Of a DNA stretch of 64,000 nt, positions 46,680 to 59,591 are shown piece by piece. Made by a program: the position numbers and the translations under genes. Numbering within the stretch: position 1 is the stretch's first letter; the number at the start of each line of letters is the position of its first letter. The notes below the pieces were generated by a model. The model searched no databases. It was not told where the DNA came from and saw only the letters and a list, made by a program, of their open reading frames with translations. This DNA comes from Cryptomeria japonica. Lineage: Eukaryota > Streptophyta > Pinopsida > Cupressales > Cupressaceae. The stretch spans positions 26,504,501 through 26,568,500 of the forward strand of contig NC_081412.1 of assembly GCF_030272615.1 (NCBI RefSeq), read 5' to 3'.

Positions 46680-48344
46680 CAGTTGTTGTGATAAAGGAAC
46701 TAAAAATGGAGACACCACATAAAGTGAAAACGATAACATGATAATGTCACCTTAAGTGGAGATGCTCCAACAACTACTATGTAATTCTCTAAGTAATCTT
46801 AAATAAAGTGTAATTAGGACCTAGGTGAGAAATAAGAAAGGTAAAATATCTTAATTACACCAACAAAGAGTATAAAATGACATCATCGATCAACAAGACA
46901 AGCTTAGCAATTGACAAGAAAGTAATGATGAAAGGATGAGGAGTTCAACAATTTTTGAGAGGGAAGTGTGTGAAGGGATATGAAGTATCTATATGAAATC
47001 CTAGGTGGTTTCTATTGAAATGCATTAAGAAATGGAATAGAGGAGACATGCCACCCCAATTAGGATTGCAGCCAACAAAGGAAAATAGCATTTCTAGGCA
47101 AGGTTTTAGAAAATATGCTGAGGTGTGTCTTCAAAAATAGCTACAAACTTATTATCCATGCTGCTAAAATAGTGTTAGGAAAGGAGTATGAAAATAGATC
47201 ATAGATATAGAGTGATTATTATATTTCTTCCATGTTTTTGGATTCTTTGCTTAATATTAAGGAATCAAAAGAAATGGCAGAGGCTCTTTGTAGAAAGTTA
47301 ATATGAAAAATATGATTGGGGGAATTAGGTGATGTACTAAATAATGTGGTGGAGGGGTTGGGGATACAATTTCCAATGGCTTTTTATATTATTCACAAGC
47401 AAGGAATAGAGGTGGATAAATTCCCCCATATCTTCATAAAATACCAAATTATGCTTACAAAATTCCATGGAGTGATGGATAAGAGCATCCTATTCTTGAC
47501 AATAATGCTAAATTTCGTGTTGAGAGAAATACTGGGGTGGTTATAGGAATACATTAAGGAGGAGAATTTAGTATAATTGGGTGAAGATGTGGGCGATGAT
47601 AAATGATGGATTAGAGGCTCGGGAGGTGTAGACAATAGTGCTTGTGAACTAGTCTACCATGAAAAGCCAAGATGACTAAGAGGAATTTGTAGGAACAAGC
47701 TTGGCAAGCACATTAATATTATGGGGTCAAGAGTTTTTTGTATGTTTCTAATGCAATTATAGCCCCAATTTTGATAACGGTAGTGACTAAGTATAGATAA
47801 AAATTTAATATACTAACCTCCACTCTTGATAATGTGGAGTAGGTCACTCTTTGTAGATAGTGTATTAGAGTATTAGGGGTTCTTAATACACAATTTTGTT
47901 CATAAGGGTGTATTTTAGCTTCTACTGGTAAATATATTGCCAGACATGGCTTTAGCAATGATAAGGATGAGTAAACATAATATTTGATATGCATATCTTT
48001 TTTTAATTTTAATATGAATGGCGTTGTCCCCTTTGGCTACCTAATTTGATAAAAATAGTAGTTTAATATTATGAAAATTTTAAAAGTCAATTTAATTTTC
48101 TTAATATGACCGTATCTTCTTAAGAATATGAGAGGAAGGTGGAGGCTCACTATGCTTCTTGTTGGGGCCCTTTATATTATTCTTATTAATCATTCAAATG
48201 TTCTTTAGCCTGCACATGTCATTAATAGTGCTATTCGATCCTTAACTTGTTTCTCTAAAGGAAGTCATGACTCTAGTCCAATGTGATTGGCAAATAAGTT
48301 TCCATGTTAATGCCAATTGTTGCTATTCATATGTCACTCAATAC
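46680..48344. other. Unassigned DNA between the 590-bp repeats
   Basis: 1.66 kb, AT-rich. The short ORFs (for example 47316-47546) have no recognised domain. It may be the inside of a small element whose ends are the 590-bp repeats, or unrelated sequence. Confidence 0.4.
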
Positions 48345-48938
48345 AAATATTACCACCATATCTGCATAGTTTGGAGTAACACATGCTTCACCTTTTGGAT
48401 TTCTTTCACCTTCATAAGCCATGCAATATACATTTCGTAGTAAGCACGCCAAAATATCCACCGTGTTTTGTTAAAAAAATTCCCCTCACAAGTTGTAACT
48501 TATTTTGGTGTAGCTATATCTATTATTATCCCACTTCAATACACACCATAGACCCTATAATTAACCAACTTATGTAGAATGTAAGTCATCTACAAGGCTA
48601 GCTCACTTCCCTATCCACATCTTACTCTCAACCCCTCATTCCACCTTACTACCATTGTATTACTTACTCATAACTTAAAGGTGCCCCATTTTGAAATTTA
48701 TATTGGTATAGACAATCTATATACATATGTTCCTAACTTGACTTCAATTTGTATTTATTTTAATTTTTTCGAATGTATGAAATCCAAAATATAAATAATA
48801 TTGTGAACATTATTTTTTATTCTTTGATGATTACATTTTATGCAATATCAACATTAATTCTTCGTTAATATATTTAATACTAAATATATCTATCACTATA
48901 ATTATCAAATTATATTTACTAATTGGATCTCAATTTAA
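48345..48938. repeat. About 590-bp direct repeat, copy 2
   Basis: See 46089-46679. After it, up to about 49080, the words CTGTTGGGTTG and AGCAACCC recur. Confidence 0.85.
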
Positions 48939-49172
48939 TGGCTGTTGGGTTGTTGGGTTGTTTGGGCCTACCCAACTACCTTCTATGGACTAGTCTCAAC
49001 TCAACTTGCCTCTTCAGCAACCCAAAACTTAGTATAAATTTAAGACCAAGGCATGGGCTGTTGGGTTGCTGAGCTGAGTCCCATGATGCCAATGCTTGTC
49101 ATAGCAGCGAGGTATACCAGAGAGTTGTAAAAAATAAATTAAAAAATACTAACTAAATCTAACTTAATTGTT

Positions 49173-49526
49173 CAAGTTAAAGTTGATATTTTTTTATGAG
49201 AATATATGAAACTCAAACTATTTATTAGATTGTGAACATTAATTTTTTTACTTTAATGACTAATTTTTATAACATCAATATTATTTTTCCATTAATACAT
49301 TTAAACTTCAATACATCTATCACTATCTAATTTCAAAATATTTATTTACCAAGTTAAAGTTGATATTTTTTTATGAGAATATATGAAACTCAAACTATTT
49401 ATTAGATTGTGAACATTAATTTTTTTACTTTAATGACTAATTTTTATAACATCAATATTATTTTTCCATTAATACATTTAAACTTCAATACATCTATCAC
49501 TATCTAATTTCAAAATATTTATTTAC
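49173..49526. repeat. Perfect tandem duplication of 177 bp
   Basis: The unit begins CAAGTTAAAGTTGATATTT at 49173 and again at 49350. I find no difference between the units. Related but diverged sequence is seen near 46540-46670, 48780-48930 and 61840-61970. Confidence 0.85.
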
Positions 49527-49864
49527 CAAATTATATTTTTTCCCTTTCAAATATATTACAATTCTATTGACTATAAAATAAGAGTAAAAATATTCCCGAG
49601 TGAAAAATATACATAAGAGTACATATGGCTAAGTCAAAATACTCAGTTACGAATCACAGATACACATCTACACACACGTCTCATTCTCTCACAGTGACGA
49701 CCGTACTAACTGCTCTTCTGCTTCAACCATTATTGACGGAAACATTCTTGGACTTGTATTTTAGACAGTTTAAACAGAGACAATACTTACTGGAACATTT
49801 AAAACCTTACAGCTAAAATATTTTACGACTATTTTTGCTGAAATTGAAGTACTAACTGGATCAA

Positions 49865-51105
49865 CTAACTAGTGAATGATTGAAAGGAGAAGCGAGGGTT
49901 GTAGTTCAAACTGCAACTACAACTTTGGGAATTTGTAACTGCAAACAAACCTCTTATTTTGGAGCTCCTCATGTAACACACAAGCCTGCCCCACCATACT
50001 ATTACTGATATTGTTCCACCAAGTGCAACGCCAAATCCCAACCCCACAGCAATCACTGAGACGTGTTCATTCACTTTACTCCATACTGATTTACCCACCA
50101 TTTCTGGAGGTGAAGGCACTCTTGAACTTTTATTCTGCTTGCAACTTTGTAGAGGGAACCCGCATAAACACGCCGAGTTTCCCTGGTAAGATCTCTCATC
50201 AAAAGTCATAAGCTGTTTTCCCTGAGGTATTGGCCCACAGAGACGGTTGAAGGATACATTCCAGTAGCTTAACTTGGATAATCTGGTCAACTCCCAAGGT
50301 ATTTCCCCAGTCAGACTATTTTTAGACAAGTCCAACTGCTCCAGAGGTTCGATTTGCCCTAAAGATGCTGGTATCTTACCTTCCAATTGGTTCCCACATA
50401 AATTTAGCAACCTCAAGTGAGATAGATTCCCAATGTTTGATGGTATTTCCCCTCTTAAATTATTGTGTGACAGATCTAGTATGGTGTTGGCTGCCAGCAC
50501 ATATTCTAGTCTAAGATAAGTTCCTTTTATACTGATAGCCGGTATATCTTCATAGAGTGTATTGCCACCCAATTGCAGAGCTGTATGGTTTTTAAATCCT
50601 TCGAGTCCTTCAAGAGCAGAGGGAATTCTTCCGCCAAATTTATTTTTGGATAAATCCAACATCTGCAATCTAGTGAGATTTCTAATCCATAGAGCAATAT
50701 CACCCTTAAGCTCATTAGAACTAAGGATTAAAACCCTCAACTGTAGGCAATTTGCAAGAGGGTGTGAAGAAAGCTCACCCGCCAATCTATTCTTGCTGAA
50801 ATCTAGAAGTTTAAGCCGTGTACAATTGGCGAAAGACGCAGGCAGGGTCCCAGAAAAATTATTAGAATGAGAAGAGATAACTTCAATAGAAGAAGAATAT
50901 TGGATTTCTAGATCTCCATTAAAGAAGTTATTGGACAGCTTTAGCCTCTTTAACGCTGTACAATTCGTCAGTGTTGCTGGAATTCTTCCAGACAAAAAGT
51001 TGTCTGACAATACCAAATGAGTCAATACCAAATCAGTTAAATTCTTGAGCTTCCTTATGGATGGCAGAATTTTCCCTGTCAACTGATTATTAGATCACAG
51101 GAGCA
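49865..51105 (-). pseudogene. LRR receptor-like protein, 5'-truncated (copy 1)
   Basis: Minus strand, 405 codons from 51082. Extracellular LRRs of the LxxLxLSxNxLxGxIP type, an island-like segment at residues 172-198 (GGNTLYEDIPAISIKG), more LRRs, a Cys-paired cap (SACLCGFPLQSC), a transmembrane segment at about 340-363 and a short basic tail without kinase, as in receptor-like proteins of the cell surface. The codon at 51080-51082 is TTG, not a start. A TGA lies four codons further up, LRR similarity ends near 51105 and there is no signal peptide, so it is a fragment. Residues 13-27 contain a 15-nt duplication (51011-51040). Confidence 0.88.
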
Positions 51106-52627
51106 GAAATTATGCACGAGATGCATGAAATTTCTGAAATGAAACTAAAGAGACGGAGAGAAAACTCCTTGGTTAGGCTTACATGCACAAACACATATGC
51201 ACCATCACTGATCCACAAATTATGGTGCAAGACGAAATGTTAATTGTGCTAACACCATTGTACTCTGCCAACTCAGCTTATGCCTTAGTCACCTCATGCA
51301 TTACTCACCTTGCGTATTTCATTTATTGTTAGACAGACATTACTCTGCCAATTCACTGCTATCACCTCTGCTTTATTGGTAGACAAGCGTAGTCAATATT
51401 TGTTACTTATAACCGACGCATAAGAAATTAATTCAGAAAATTAATGCCAACTAAGAGTCGTGTAGTGCATGGATGCGATCATCAATATTCTGATTTTTAA
51501 ATCTTTCAAATTCCTCCCTCCGCTTATTCAAATGTTGAAATTATAAGTGCCAATTAAATGCAGAGTGGAGCACTATAAATCTGAGAATTCGAGGACAAAT
51601 TTTTACGTGATATTTGCAGATTTGAAATTCAAAATACAATATTGCGATCAATGTGAATATATTGGATGTTCGTAAAGAATGTGCGATTTTTTTCCATCTA
51701 CGGTAAAGACGTGATTTTTTTTTCTTCTACACTGGCTATATTTAGCTTCAAGACGGTAAATAGATTATGTCATTTTAACAGTAGACATTTCTTCCACTAC
51801 CATGTGGTTGTTCCGCTAGGAATGTGTAACGTTTCTACCCACTCTTCCGCCAGCATCACTGTACTGCCAAGTCCGCATGTCAATTTTTTTTCAAAAAACA
51901 TATTTGTTTACGGACAACAATGATCCTCTCGGCAAAATAATTTTTTTTCAATAAAAACATGTTTGGTCAGTCAAAGTATAAATAATTACGTAAATGACGT
52001 TAATAAAAGTGCAAATACTTAGCAAATAGAGGGGCCACGCACCCTAATTATATTCAGTTTTCATGAAAATTTGAACATATTTTAGGCATTTGAAGACCAC
52101 AAAGCAAAAGATGATTGCAAAAATTTAATGGTTTCTTCGTCAGCATGTAAACGACAAAACTATTTCTTAGATCAGTCGGTTCTAGAAAAAGTTTCCATAA
52201 TCACTTCGTATCATGACCGCTATGTAATTGTGTAATACAATACGCACCAAGTGCGGTCAGTCAAAGTATAAATAGTCAGTTAAATGAAACGCGTTAATAA
52301 AAGTGCAAATACTTAGCGAGTAGAGGGGACATGCACCCTAATTTTATTTCGTATTCAACATATTAATGGTTTCTTCGTCAGCATGTAAGCGACAAAATCG
52401 CCAATATATATTAACAATGCATCAATGAATCTGCAAAACCATTTCTTAAATCAAGCCGATTCTAGAAAAGGTTACAATATACACTCAACTCGTGGATGTT
52501 ATGTGTTATTGGTATAAGTGTAAGTAGATGGTTGTGTGGATACTAGATATTGATAGTACAGAGGGTATGTGTTTTTATTTTTATTTTTGGATTTTAAAAT
52601 AAATTTAAAAAAATCAAATAAGTTAAA
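51106..52627. other. Intergenic DNA, nothing recognised
   Basis: AT-rich. Two related stretches (about 51965-52060 and 52255-52350, both with GTCAGTCAAAGTATAAATA, GTGCAAATACTTAGC and TAGAGGGG) form a loose direct repeat. No gene seen. Confidence 0.5.
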
Positions 52628-52791
52628 AGTTACAGTTCGAGGGGATGATCCCACAATGTAGTGGTTAGCTGCAAGTTTCTTATATGGGAGGTCTTGGGTT
52701 CGAGTCTATTTGACTAGTTCTTAGCTCCACAGAAAAACTTAAAAATGTCGTTTTGGATGTGACTTATCAAAATAACAAGTCACAGTTTGAG
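52628..52791 (+). mobile_element. tRNA-derived SINE with target duplication
   Basis: Between AGTTACAGTTCGAG (52628-52641) and AGTCACAGTTTGAG (52778-52791), a 14-bp direct repeat with two transitions, lies a 136-bp body. It has a pol III A-box-like TGTAGTGGTTAGC (52657-52669) and B box GGGTTCGAGTCT (52696-52707), about 27 nt between them. The 3' end has no clear A tail. Confidence 0.6.
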
Positions 52792-53872
52792 TTTTTATGT
52801 TATTATTATATTAATTATATTTTTGATAAGTTGTTCAATATTGAGAGAATTTAAATTCAAATATGTATATTAGACATGCATTATCAAATATCTTATGTGT
52901 CACAATTGTTAAAATATAAATTGTATTTTATCAATAGACATGTCTGTTAGAAGAGACATCTCTCATATATGTACTTATTTGAGGATCTATAGATCCATCT
53001 ATTTGGTATAAGAAAAATATTAGTCTGGGTTCTCCAATTTTTCAACATGGTCTCAAAGTCAATCACTCGAGAAGCTTCACTCAAAGGTTTTTAGATTTGT
53101 CTAAGATGTTGCCATTGAAGAAGTTATCACTATGAACTAGCAAAGATGGTTGTTAGTATTACTGTGTAGAGGAGATCACGGACTTCAAACAAAGCAATGA
53201 AAAGGGTTGAGAAAAATTGCAGATTGGAGAAGTTAAGAAGCCACCAAAGTAGTGTGAACCATCTCTATGTAAGGATTTCAGCATTGATAGTTAGTTCGTG
53301 GAAATGAATAATATAGTTTACATCCTGCATAAAAAGAAGGTGTTTATAGTTTGAAAAGACACTATATAACATCATATGATCTACTATCAAAGTGAAAATA
53401 AATTTGTAGAGCTTATTGAGTAGTTGCTAAGTCATCTTTGAGTAAATACCAAACTCGTTGTCACTTTGTGCAAAAAGGGTTGAAGTCGCCATACCAAGGA
53501 GAAGTGGAGACCATAGCTTGAGAAAGGATGAATAACAATGTTGATGCTGCCAAGGTTAGCCACTACCATTGAAAAGAAAATTACAAAGACTAATCCGCTA
53601 AATGTGTAATTGCCAACAATGGAGCGATGAATATGGAAAACTATTTTTTTGAAAATCATTGTTTTTTATCAAAGTGGGGAAGGGCCCAACCCATTATAGA
53701 TCAAAACAAGAGGTTTGGAGCGCAATCCAACAAACCAAACATCGAAACAACAAGAACAAGATAACTAGCCAAGAAACAACAATGTTGGCATTGCTTAGAG
53801 TACAACTATGAAGAGAGAGACAATTATAAACCAAACAATTAGACATAAAGAAACAACAAGTTTATTGAAAAT
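52792..53872. other. Intergenic DNA, nothing recognised
   Basis: The short ORFs (such as 53432-53659 minus) show no domain. Confidence 0.4.
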
Positions 53873-55190
53873 CTAAGTTGGGTCCCAATAGTGGTCCCAA
53901 TAGAACCACCTGATTGTTATGAATGGCAAGAGACTAACTCTTCTTCTTGCAATGGACAACAGTCCATGGGAGGCGTCATTGTCGAGAGAAGCTAATAGAG
54001 TAGTGTTAGAGGAACCATTTGAGAGAGTAGACGAGTCACCAAGATGAGCCACCAAGTTTGGAGAAGGAATTTGACAATCCAGAGAAATAGAATCAATAAC
54101 CATAGATGGGATGAGTCCAAAGCTAGAGAGACTAGTTGATTGAGCCACCAAAGGAGGAGCAGGAGCCTTGGCCATTGAGATATAGACAAACCTGGAAGAG
54201 AAGGAGGTGCTAAATCTATCTAGGAATCCAACCTAGACTCAAAAGCAGCTAAAAAATTTGTGAGATGGTAGCAGTCAACATCTTTCCACCAAGTTGGAGA
54301 AGAATGTTGATACTCAAACCACGAGGACATGAAAAGTACAAATGCCCCATAGTAAAACAATGGCTACAATAGAAAGGAATCCCCCAAAATATTTTTTCAT
54401 GGCAACTCACCCACCCCTAGGGAGATCTCAGTAGAAAGTGGTTTGGAAATGTCCAAATCCATCATAGTCCTAGTGTATGAGGTATGGGAGAAGAAATTGA
54501 CCTAGCGCATTACCAATATTTTCATAGGTAGAGTTGCACTAGAAGTGGAGGGGGATGCAAGGTAGTCTTACACAAGTAGGAGAGAATGTAGTAGGTTCAA
54601 CAAGAGAGTTGAAAGAGTGTATCTAGGGGCATAAGGAAAGGGTATGAGACCCTAATTTCAAACATCCATAGACAAAACAACATCCTAGTCCTTAGTAGAG
54701 TTCAAACAAATGACAAAGAAGCCATGAGCACAGGAGTAAATATTGACCTTACTAGATACCACCAGGTTCTTGTGGTCTAAAAACTTAGAATGTAGCTCCA
54801 AAATCTAGGGCCATAAGCGGTTGAACCTACAAATGAGACCCTTCCTTACAAATTAAGGAATGTTGTCTAGCAGCTCCTGGCCAAATACCACCTTCAGAAT
54901 AGAAGAGGCATGGGAGAGGCATTTGAGAGTCATAATGTAATAGAGCACTTTGACTGTTTCTAGAGTAAATCAACAATGGAATTCTTGAGTGGGGAATTCA
55001 CCAAGGCCTCAAGAATAACTAGAGCACTAACAACACATTGGTAAAGTTTTTGCAAAAGAGGAAACAAAGTCCGTGTTGGAGATGTTAACCACTAGGTTGT
55101 AAGATGAAGAGCCATTAACCCTTGCAGTCATGGGAGGGAGATAAGAATTTGAAATAAGAGAGCGGGGAGTTATAAGTCCTTTAAAAATAA
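53873..55190 (-). pseudogene. DUF4283 / zinc-knuckle protein remnant (LINE ORF1-like)
   Basis: Minus strand, many stops and frameshifts. A DUF4283-like segment (HGFFVICLNSTKD followed by DVVLSMDV) at about 54660-54800, then MMDLDISKPLSTEISL at about 54420-54470, then, in another frame, a zinc knuckle of the form CSHCFTMGHLYFSC at about 54325-54375. Low-complexity Ser/Leu-rich tail to 53873. This order is that of plant LINE ORF1 or gag-like proteins. Identity as LINE is inferred, since no matching RT is next to it. Confidence 0.5.
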
Positions 55191-56949
55191 TTGTTTCTCA
55201 AGCCATCTAAATTAAAAAATACTACTCATAAAAGACTAAAGCAAGGATTTGTGGGCCAAATAAAATCCCTATAGAATATAAATGGATTTAGATAATTCAC
55301 TTTATGTAATGCAAATGGAAGGAGTTTAGATTGTTATACCTATTACGACTCTAATACTTTCCTTGGACATTTGTAATACAATATATTTATTTAACCTCAA
55401 AGAAAAGAATGTCGAGAACATGCAAATAGATGATGAATTAAAGTATTGCCAATTTTTTTAGCATTTCACTGTTCTTAAACTTTGGGATTGCACAAATGTT
55501 TAGAGATGAGTGATTTATTTTTTTGTTTTATTATAGACCCAAACTTTTGTTGGAATCGGTTTGAAATTATAACTATGAGCTAGAAAATAGAGGTAAAATT
55601 TCATTGAATCACTTTTCAAATCTTAGTAGTTGATATGTTGCCATATAAGCATTCTTGAGCGTGAAGAAATCTTGTTGTCACTATTAGAAGAAGACATCTT
55701 TTGTAGATTATAAGGAAGTCATCAACTTGGAGAGGAGATTTATCAAACTAATTGTATAAGACAAAATGTACCCAAAATAATATTTGTAGGAAAGGGTTGT
55801 TTGATGCTAGAAAGTAGTCGGTCAAAGGATCTATCAATCCCTATTGCTCTAGGTAGAATAAGATTAGATCGTAGTATTTAAGAGAGTTTTAAGAGTGAAA
55901 AGTACATCCACCACCAAAGAAAATAAAATTTAGTAGGTAACTACCAATGAAGCTTAGCATTTAATTAAAGGAAGGAATGGTTCATCACTGATAAAGAGAT
56001 AAAGGTCTTGAAAGGAAAACTCATCCAATGTCAAGAAAATGTGAATAATATTGATTATAGTTGAAGTTAAAGAGATACAAAGTCAAAAGTTAAATCATAG
56101 CATAAAATGCATATTTGAAATCACATGAACTTATAAATAAATAATAGTTCTTTTTTTATATGTGTGGAACCACTTTATTGAAAGGAGAGGTCACAATAGT
56201 TCTAAGTTGTACAAGATAAGTAAGTCATAACAAAGGAGATCAAGGGCGAGTGAAGGCGTGCAAAAAAAATTGTAGGAAGAGTGAAAAAACATTAAAAAAA
56301 AGGTATTCAAAACAAAGAAATATTAAAATTGAGAGAATGACTATCTTTTTCAATCAATTGTTTGAAGCATATGTAATATAAAATCAGTGTCTGAAGTCTA
56401 AGCCTACACTATCCAATGTCTCATGCGATACAAATAATTTTGTTAAAGGTTATTTGAATAAAAAGTGTATAGTTGGAGATAATACATTTGAATTTACAAA
56501 TCCTATTAGTTGTGACGGTAGTTTGTAAGGATAATGAAAAAGGATATTTTCAAAAAATATTTATTTTATGATAATGGAAAGAATGGGATACAAAGGAAAA
56601 TATTTGGGAAAACATGGACAAGGAATTATTGAGCCAATCGAACCATGCATGAGGACAAATAATGAATACCTTGGATATGTTAGCACTTGTAATCTGAATA
56701 AAAAATGATGTTGTAAGTAATTCAAGTTCAAACAAATCAACTCAAAGAATTTAATATATACAATTTTCTCATTGTCTTAGACTTGGATAGAAAATGAAAA
56801 CATTTTGGGATCTCCAACTGTGTACAATTGTGTATTAAATAATCATTTTAATAAATTGTGTTGGATAAGAAAGTGAAAGAAAGAACCTTTGAAAGAAAAT
56901 ACACAGGTGGATCATGGATGGATTGGAGTATATGATTGGAAAAAGTTCA
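55191..56949. other. Intergenic DNA, nothing recognised
   Basis: AT-rich with scattered short ORFs; no repeat or gene identified. Confidence 0.4.
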
Positions 56950-57345
56950 CAACTATGTTCAAAATTTTACACAAGCATAAATATTCTCATGTTAGACATA
57001 ATAATACTATGATGAGGCTATGGTATCCTACATTGGAGTAAATTTTGATTTAAAGGGAAAGAATAGGAAAATTTGGCTGGAAAGTGATTCCCTTATTATT
57101 GTTAATTGCCTATTAGGCCTGCAAACCCCTAGTTGGACTTTTAAAAATTTAATTAAAGATACTCTAGTAATGCTAGGATCTATGATAATTTCACCATCAC
57201 TCATGTGTTTCAATAAGGAAACAAAGTGGATGATAACCTGGCCAATTTTAGAGTTAATATTAATAATATTAAATGTTGGGGGCCCAAGGATATCATCCCT
57301 GTGGATATTAAAAAAATCTATTTATGATGATTATAGATTGTGTTG
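56950..57345 (+). pseudogene. RNase H-like (RVT_3) fragment
   Basis: Plus strand. EAMVSYIGVNFDLKG, then IWLESDSLIIVNCLLG (about 57075-57125), TPSWTFKNLIKDT, and in the next frame ITHVFQ-stop-GNKVDDNLANF. This is the E, D and D order of the RNase H domain found at the C-terminus of plant LINE pol or as free RVT_3 genes. At least one frameshift (near 57190). Confidence 0.5.
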
Positions 57346-57539
57346 ATTTAAGGGATGTCATTTGGATTATTATGATGTACTTCTCACTTATTTGGAGAAT
57401 TGGGTTGGTATGTCTTTTTCATTATATTCTTAGAAAAGGTAGGGTTTGTTTTCTAGCCAATTCAAGAATCTTCGTGGTTGTTCTATGATGTTTCCTCGAG
57501 TCTAGTGGCTTGCAACTAGGAAGTTGTAGATAAAATTGT

Positions 57540-59126
57540 AGGTACATAATGGGTGGTGATAGAAACAAATTGGAGCCCACATCATATGAAAAATGAAGGA
57601 ACAAGGCAGAGGTTTGGGATGAAGGATCGAGGGGAGGAATTATGCCATATATTGAGAATCTCCATGGCCACAGCCCTAGGGCTACTTGGCTTTTCATCTA
57701 ATGCTGGAATAATGGAACCCTTTGAATATTCGGGGGTAAATTTGTGGTGAATGAGAGCCTCATTTTTGAGATTATAGTGATGCTTATGGAAGGAAGAAAA
57801 TTTTATAGAGACCAGACAACTTTGGAGAAAGCCCTTGATATCTTTTTTAAGAAGAACAAGAGGACAAAATTCCATCACAAGATTGATGGTAATTATAATT
57901 GTGAGGACCTAACAATCCTATGGACGGATGTGGACAAAGTTATTATGAGGTATATTACTCTTAATGTTCGCTACAAAAGTATTTTTACCTATCATTTCAC
58001 CATTCTCAACCATTTTAGGCATGATAGGTGCATTTTGATTTTGTTTTATTTGATATCATTTATGTGTAATTGTATTAATTCTCACCTCAAAAATTGGAGC
58101 CCCCCTATTCTCCATCAGGGTTTGATTCTCCTGATTGTTGAACATGCCAAATCCATTGATATTAAATCCCATCCATCAGCCTCTAGAAAGAAATATATTC
58201 ACTATGCCCAAAATGTTCATTGGCACTACACTGATGTGTCATCCAAGTCTGAAACCTTTGATGAAGATGCCTTCCACTTGAGAACTCGTAAAAATAAATC
58301 CTCTTCTAAGGGTAAAGGTTTTGTTCCTGAAAAGGATATGTTTGATAAGGATGATTTTGACTATGCCCCCTCAGATGAGTTTGTTCCTGATTCCTACAGC
58401 CCAAGCTCTACCAAAAAGTGTAAAGCCCCTATGCTTCCATCATGAAATGGAAATAATAGGATTTTTGAGTTGGGCTTTACCTCTTGCATGAAAATAAAAA
58501 CCCCTCCCTCAAAGAATTCTCAAGGAATTAAAGTCCCCAAGAAAAAAATGATTGGAAACCCCACTGGGATTGTTGGGGATCAACAGAATTTGGACTTTTA
58601 TATTGAAATTCTAGTTGTGTTAGATAAGGCTACCCCTATGGGTAATGATATAGGCTCCTCTACAGTGGATTCTAGGGCTAGATAAGTTGTGGTGAAGGCG
58701 GCTATGGAAGGAAAAACTAGTTTTTTCAATTGGGTGGTTGTAAAGATTTTTGGTTTGAAAAGAAGGATCAATTACCTTATAAAATGATAGAATAACTTGA
58801 ACTCCCCCTCCTTGGACAATACAAACAACCTACTTGAGCTTAGTCAGAAATTGGTGACAAATGTCAAAGCCATGAAGAATGATCATGAAGAAAAAGTAAT
58901 GAACCTGGAGGTGGCTATGGGTAAGGTCAATGAGAAGCTGAGAGCTATCATTGCAGTGAGTAGAATTACCATGACCAATAGCATGGAGGTTCTTCGGAGG
59001 CTAAATGAAAAGGCTCAATCTTTTTATGTTTCCCCTTTGGTCACTCATCCCTCCCCCTCAATTTCGGTTTGTGGCAAAGGCAAGGTGAAAGAGCCCATCC
59101 AAGATGGTGAGACCCAAACTAATTAG
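57540..59126 (+). pseudogene. Unrecognised broken protein-coding gene
   Basis: Not a family I can name. Plus-strand reading joins IMPYIENLHGHSP (about 57640), VVNESLIFEIIVMLMEGRKF (57744 on), a middle part NHLKNWSPPILHQGLILLIVEHAKS-like stretch (58083-58155), an acidic Ser/Lys-rich linker to 58445, a further 72 codons (58470-58685) and a heptad-rich segment (58797-59126, LLELSQKLVTNVKAMKNDHE) that looks like a coiled coil. Stops and frameshifts separate the pieces and the longest ORF starts with GTG. An AATAAA at 59337-59342 follows. It may be a decayed retrogene or element gag. Confidence 0.4.
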
Positions 59127-59591
59127 GGACCTTCAGCTCACACTCGAAGCAGGGATAAAGGTAATTAGGTCAAAGCTAGTGATAAATGAAATTGTTTAAT
59201 CTCTGGATTTTTAGAACTTATTTTTTTAATTTTTTTTTTGCTGCTGGCCCACTATGGCTTAACTTCTAGTTTGTCTTTAAAGACTATTTCTTTTTGTATG
59301 GGTTTCAGGTCCCTGTAAAACCTATTTTATACTTTAATAAAAAACAATCACACAAGAATAAGTAACATTAATTGCAAAGATCATTGTTGAACCTAAGAAG
59401 CTTTAGTATTGGACACAAAGATCATGATGAATGGTTGCAATGTTGATCTCAAAGATTATTGTTGAAATACTATAACTTTGATTACAAAGATTGTTGAAAT
59501 TGTGAGTTTGTTGTAGAGATTGTAACTATAGCTGTGAAAGATTTGATCATAAACATTTTTATTGAAATTGACCATAGAGATTGTTAAATTA

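Noticed and set aside
47316-47546. 76-codon ORF between the 590-bp repeats
   Set aside because: No domain, no codon signature, same-length ORF on the other strand.
49865-51082. Calling LRR copy 1 an intact receptor-like protein
   Set aside because: The frame begins with TTG inside an LRR, with a stop just above and no signal peptide.
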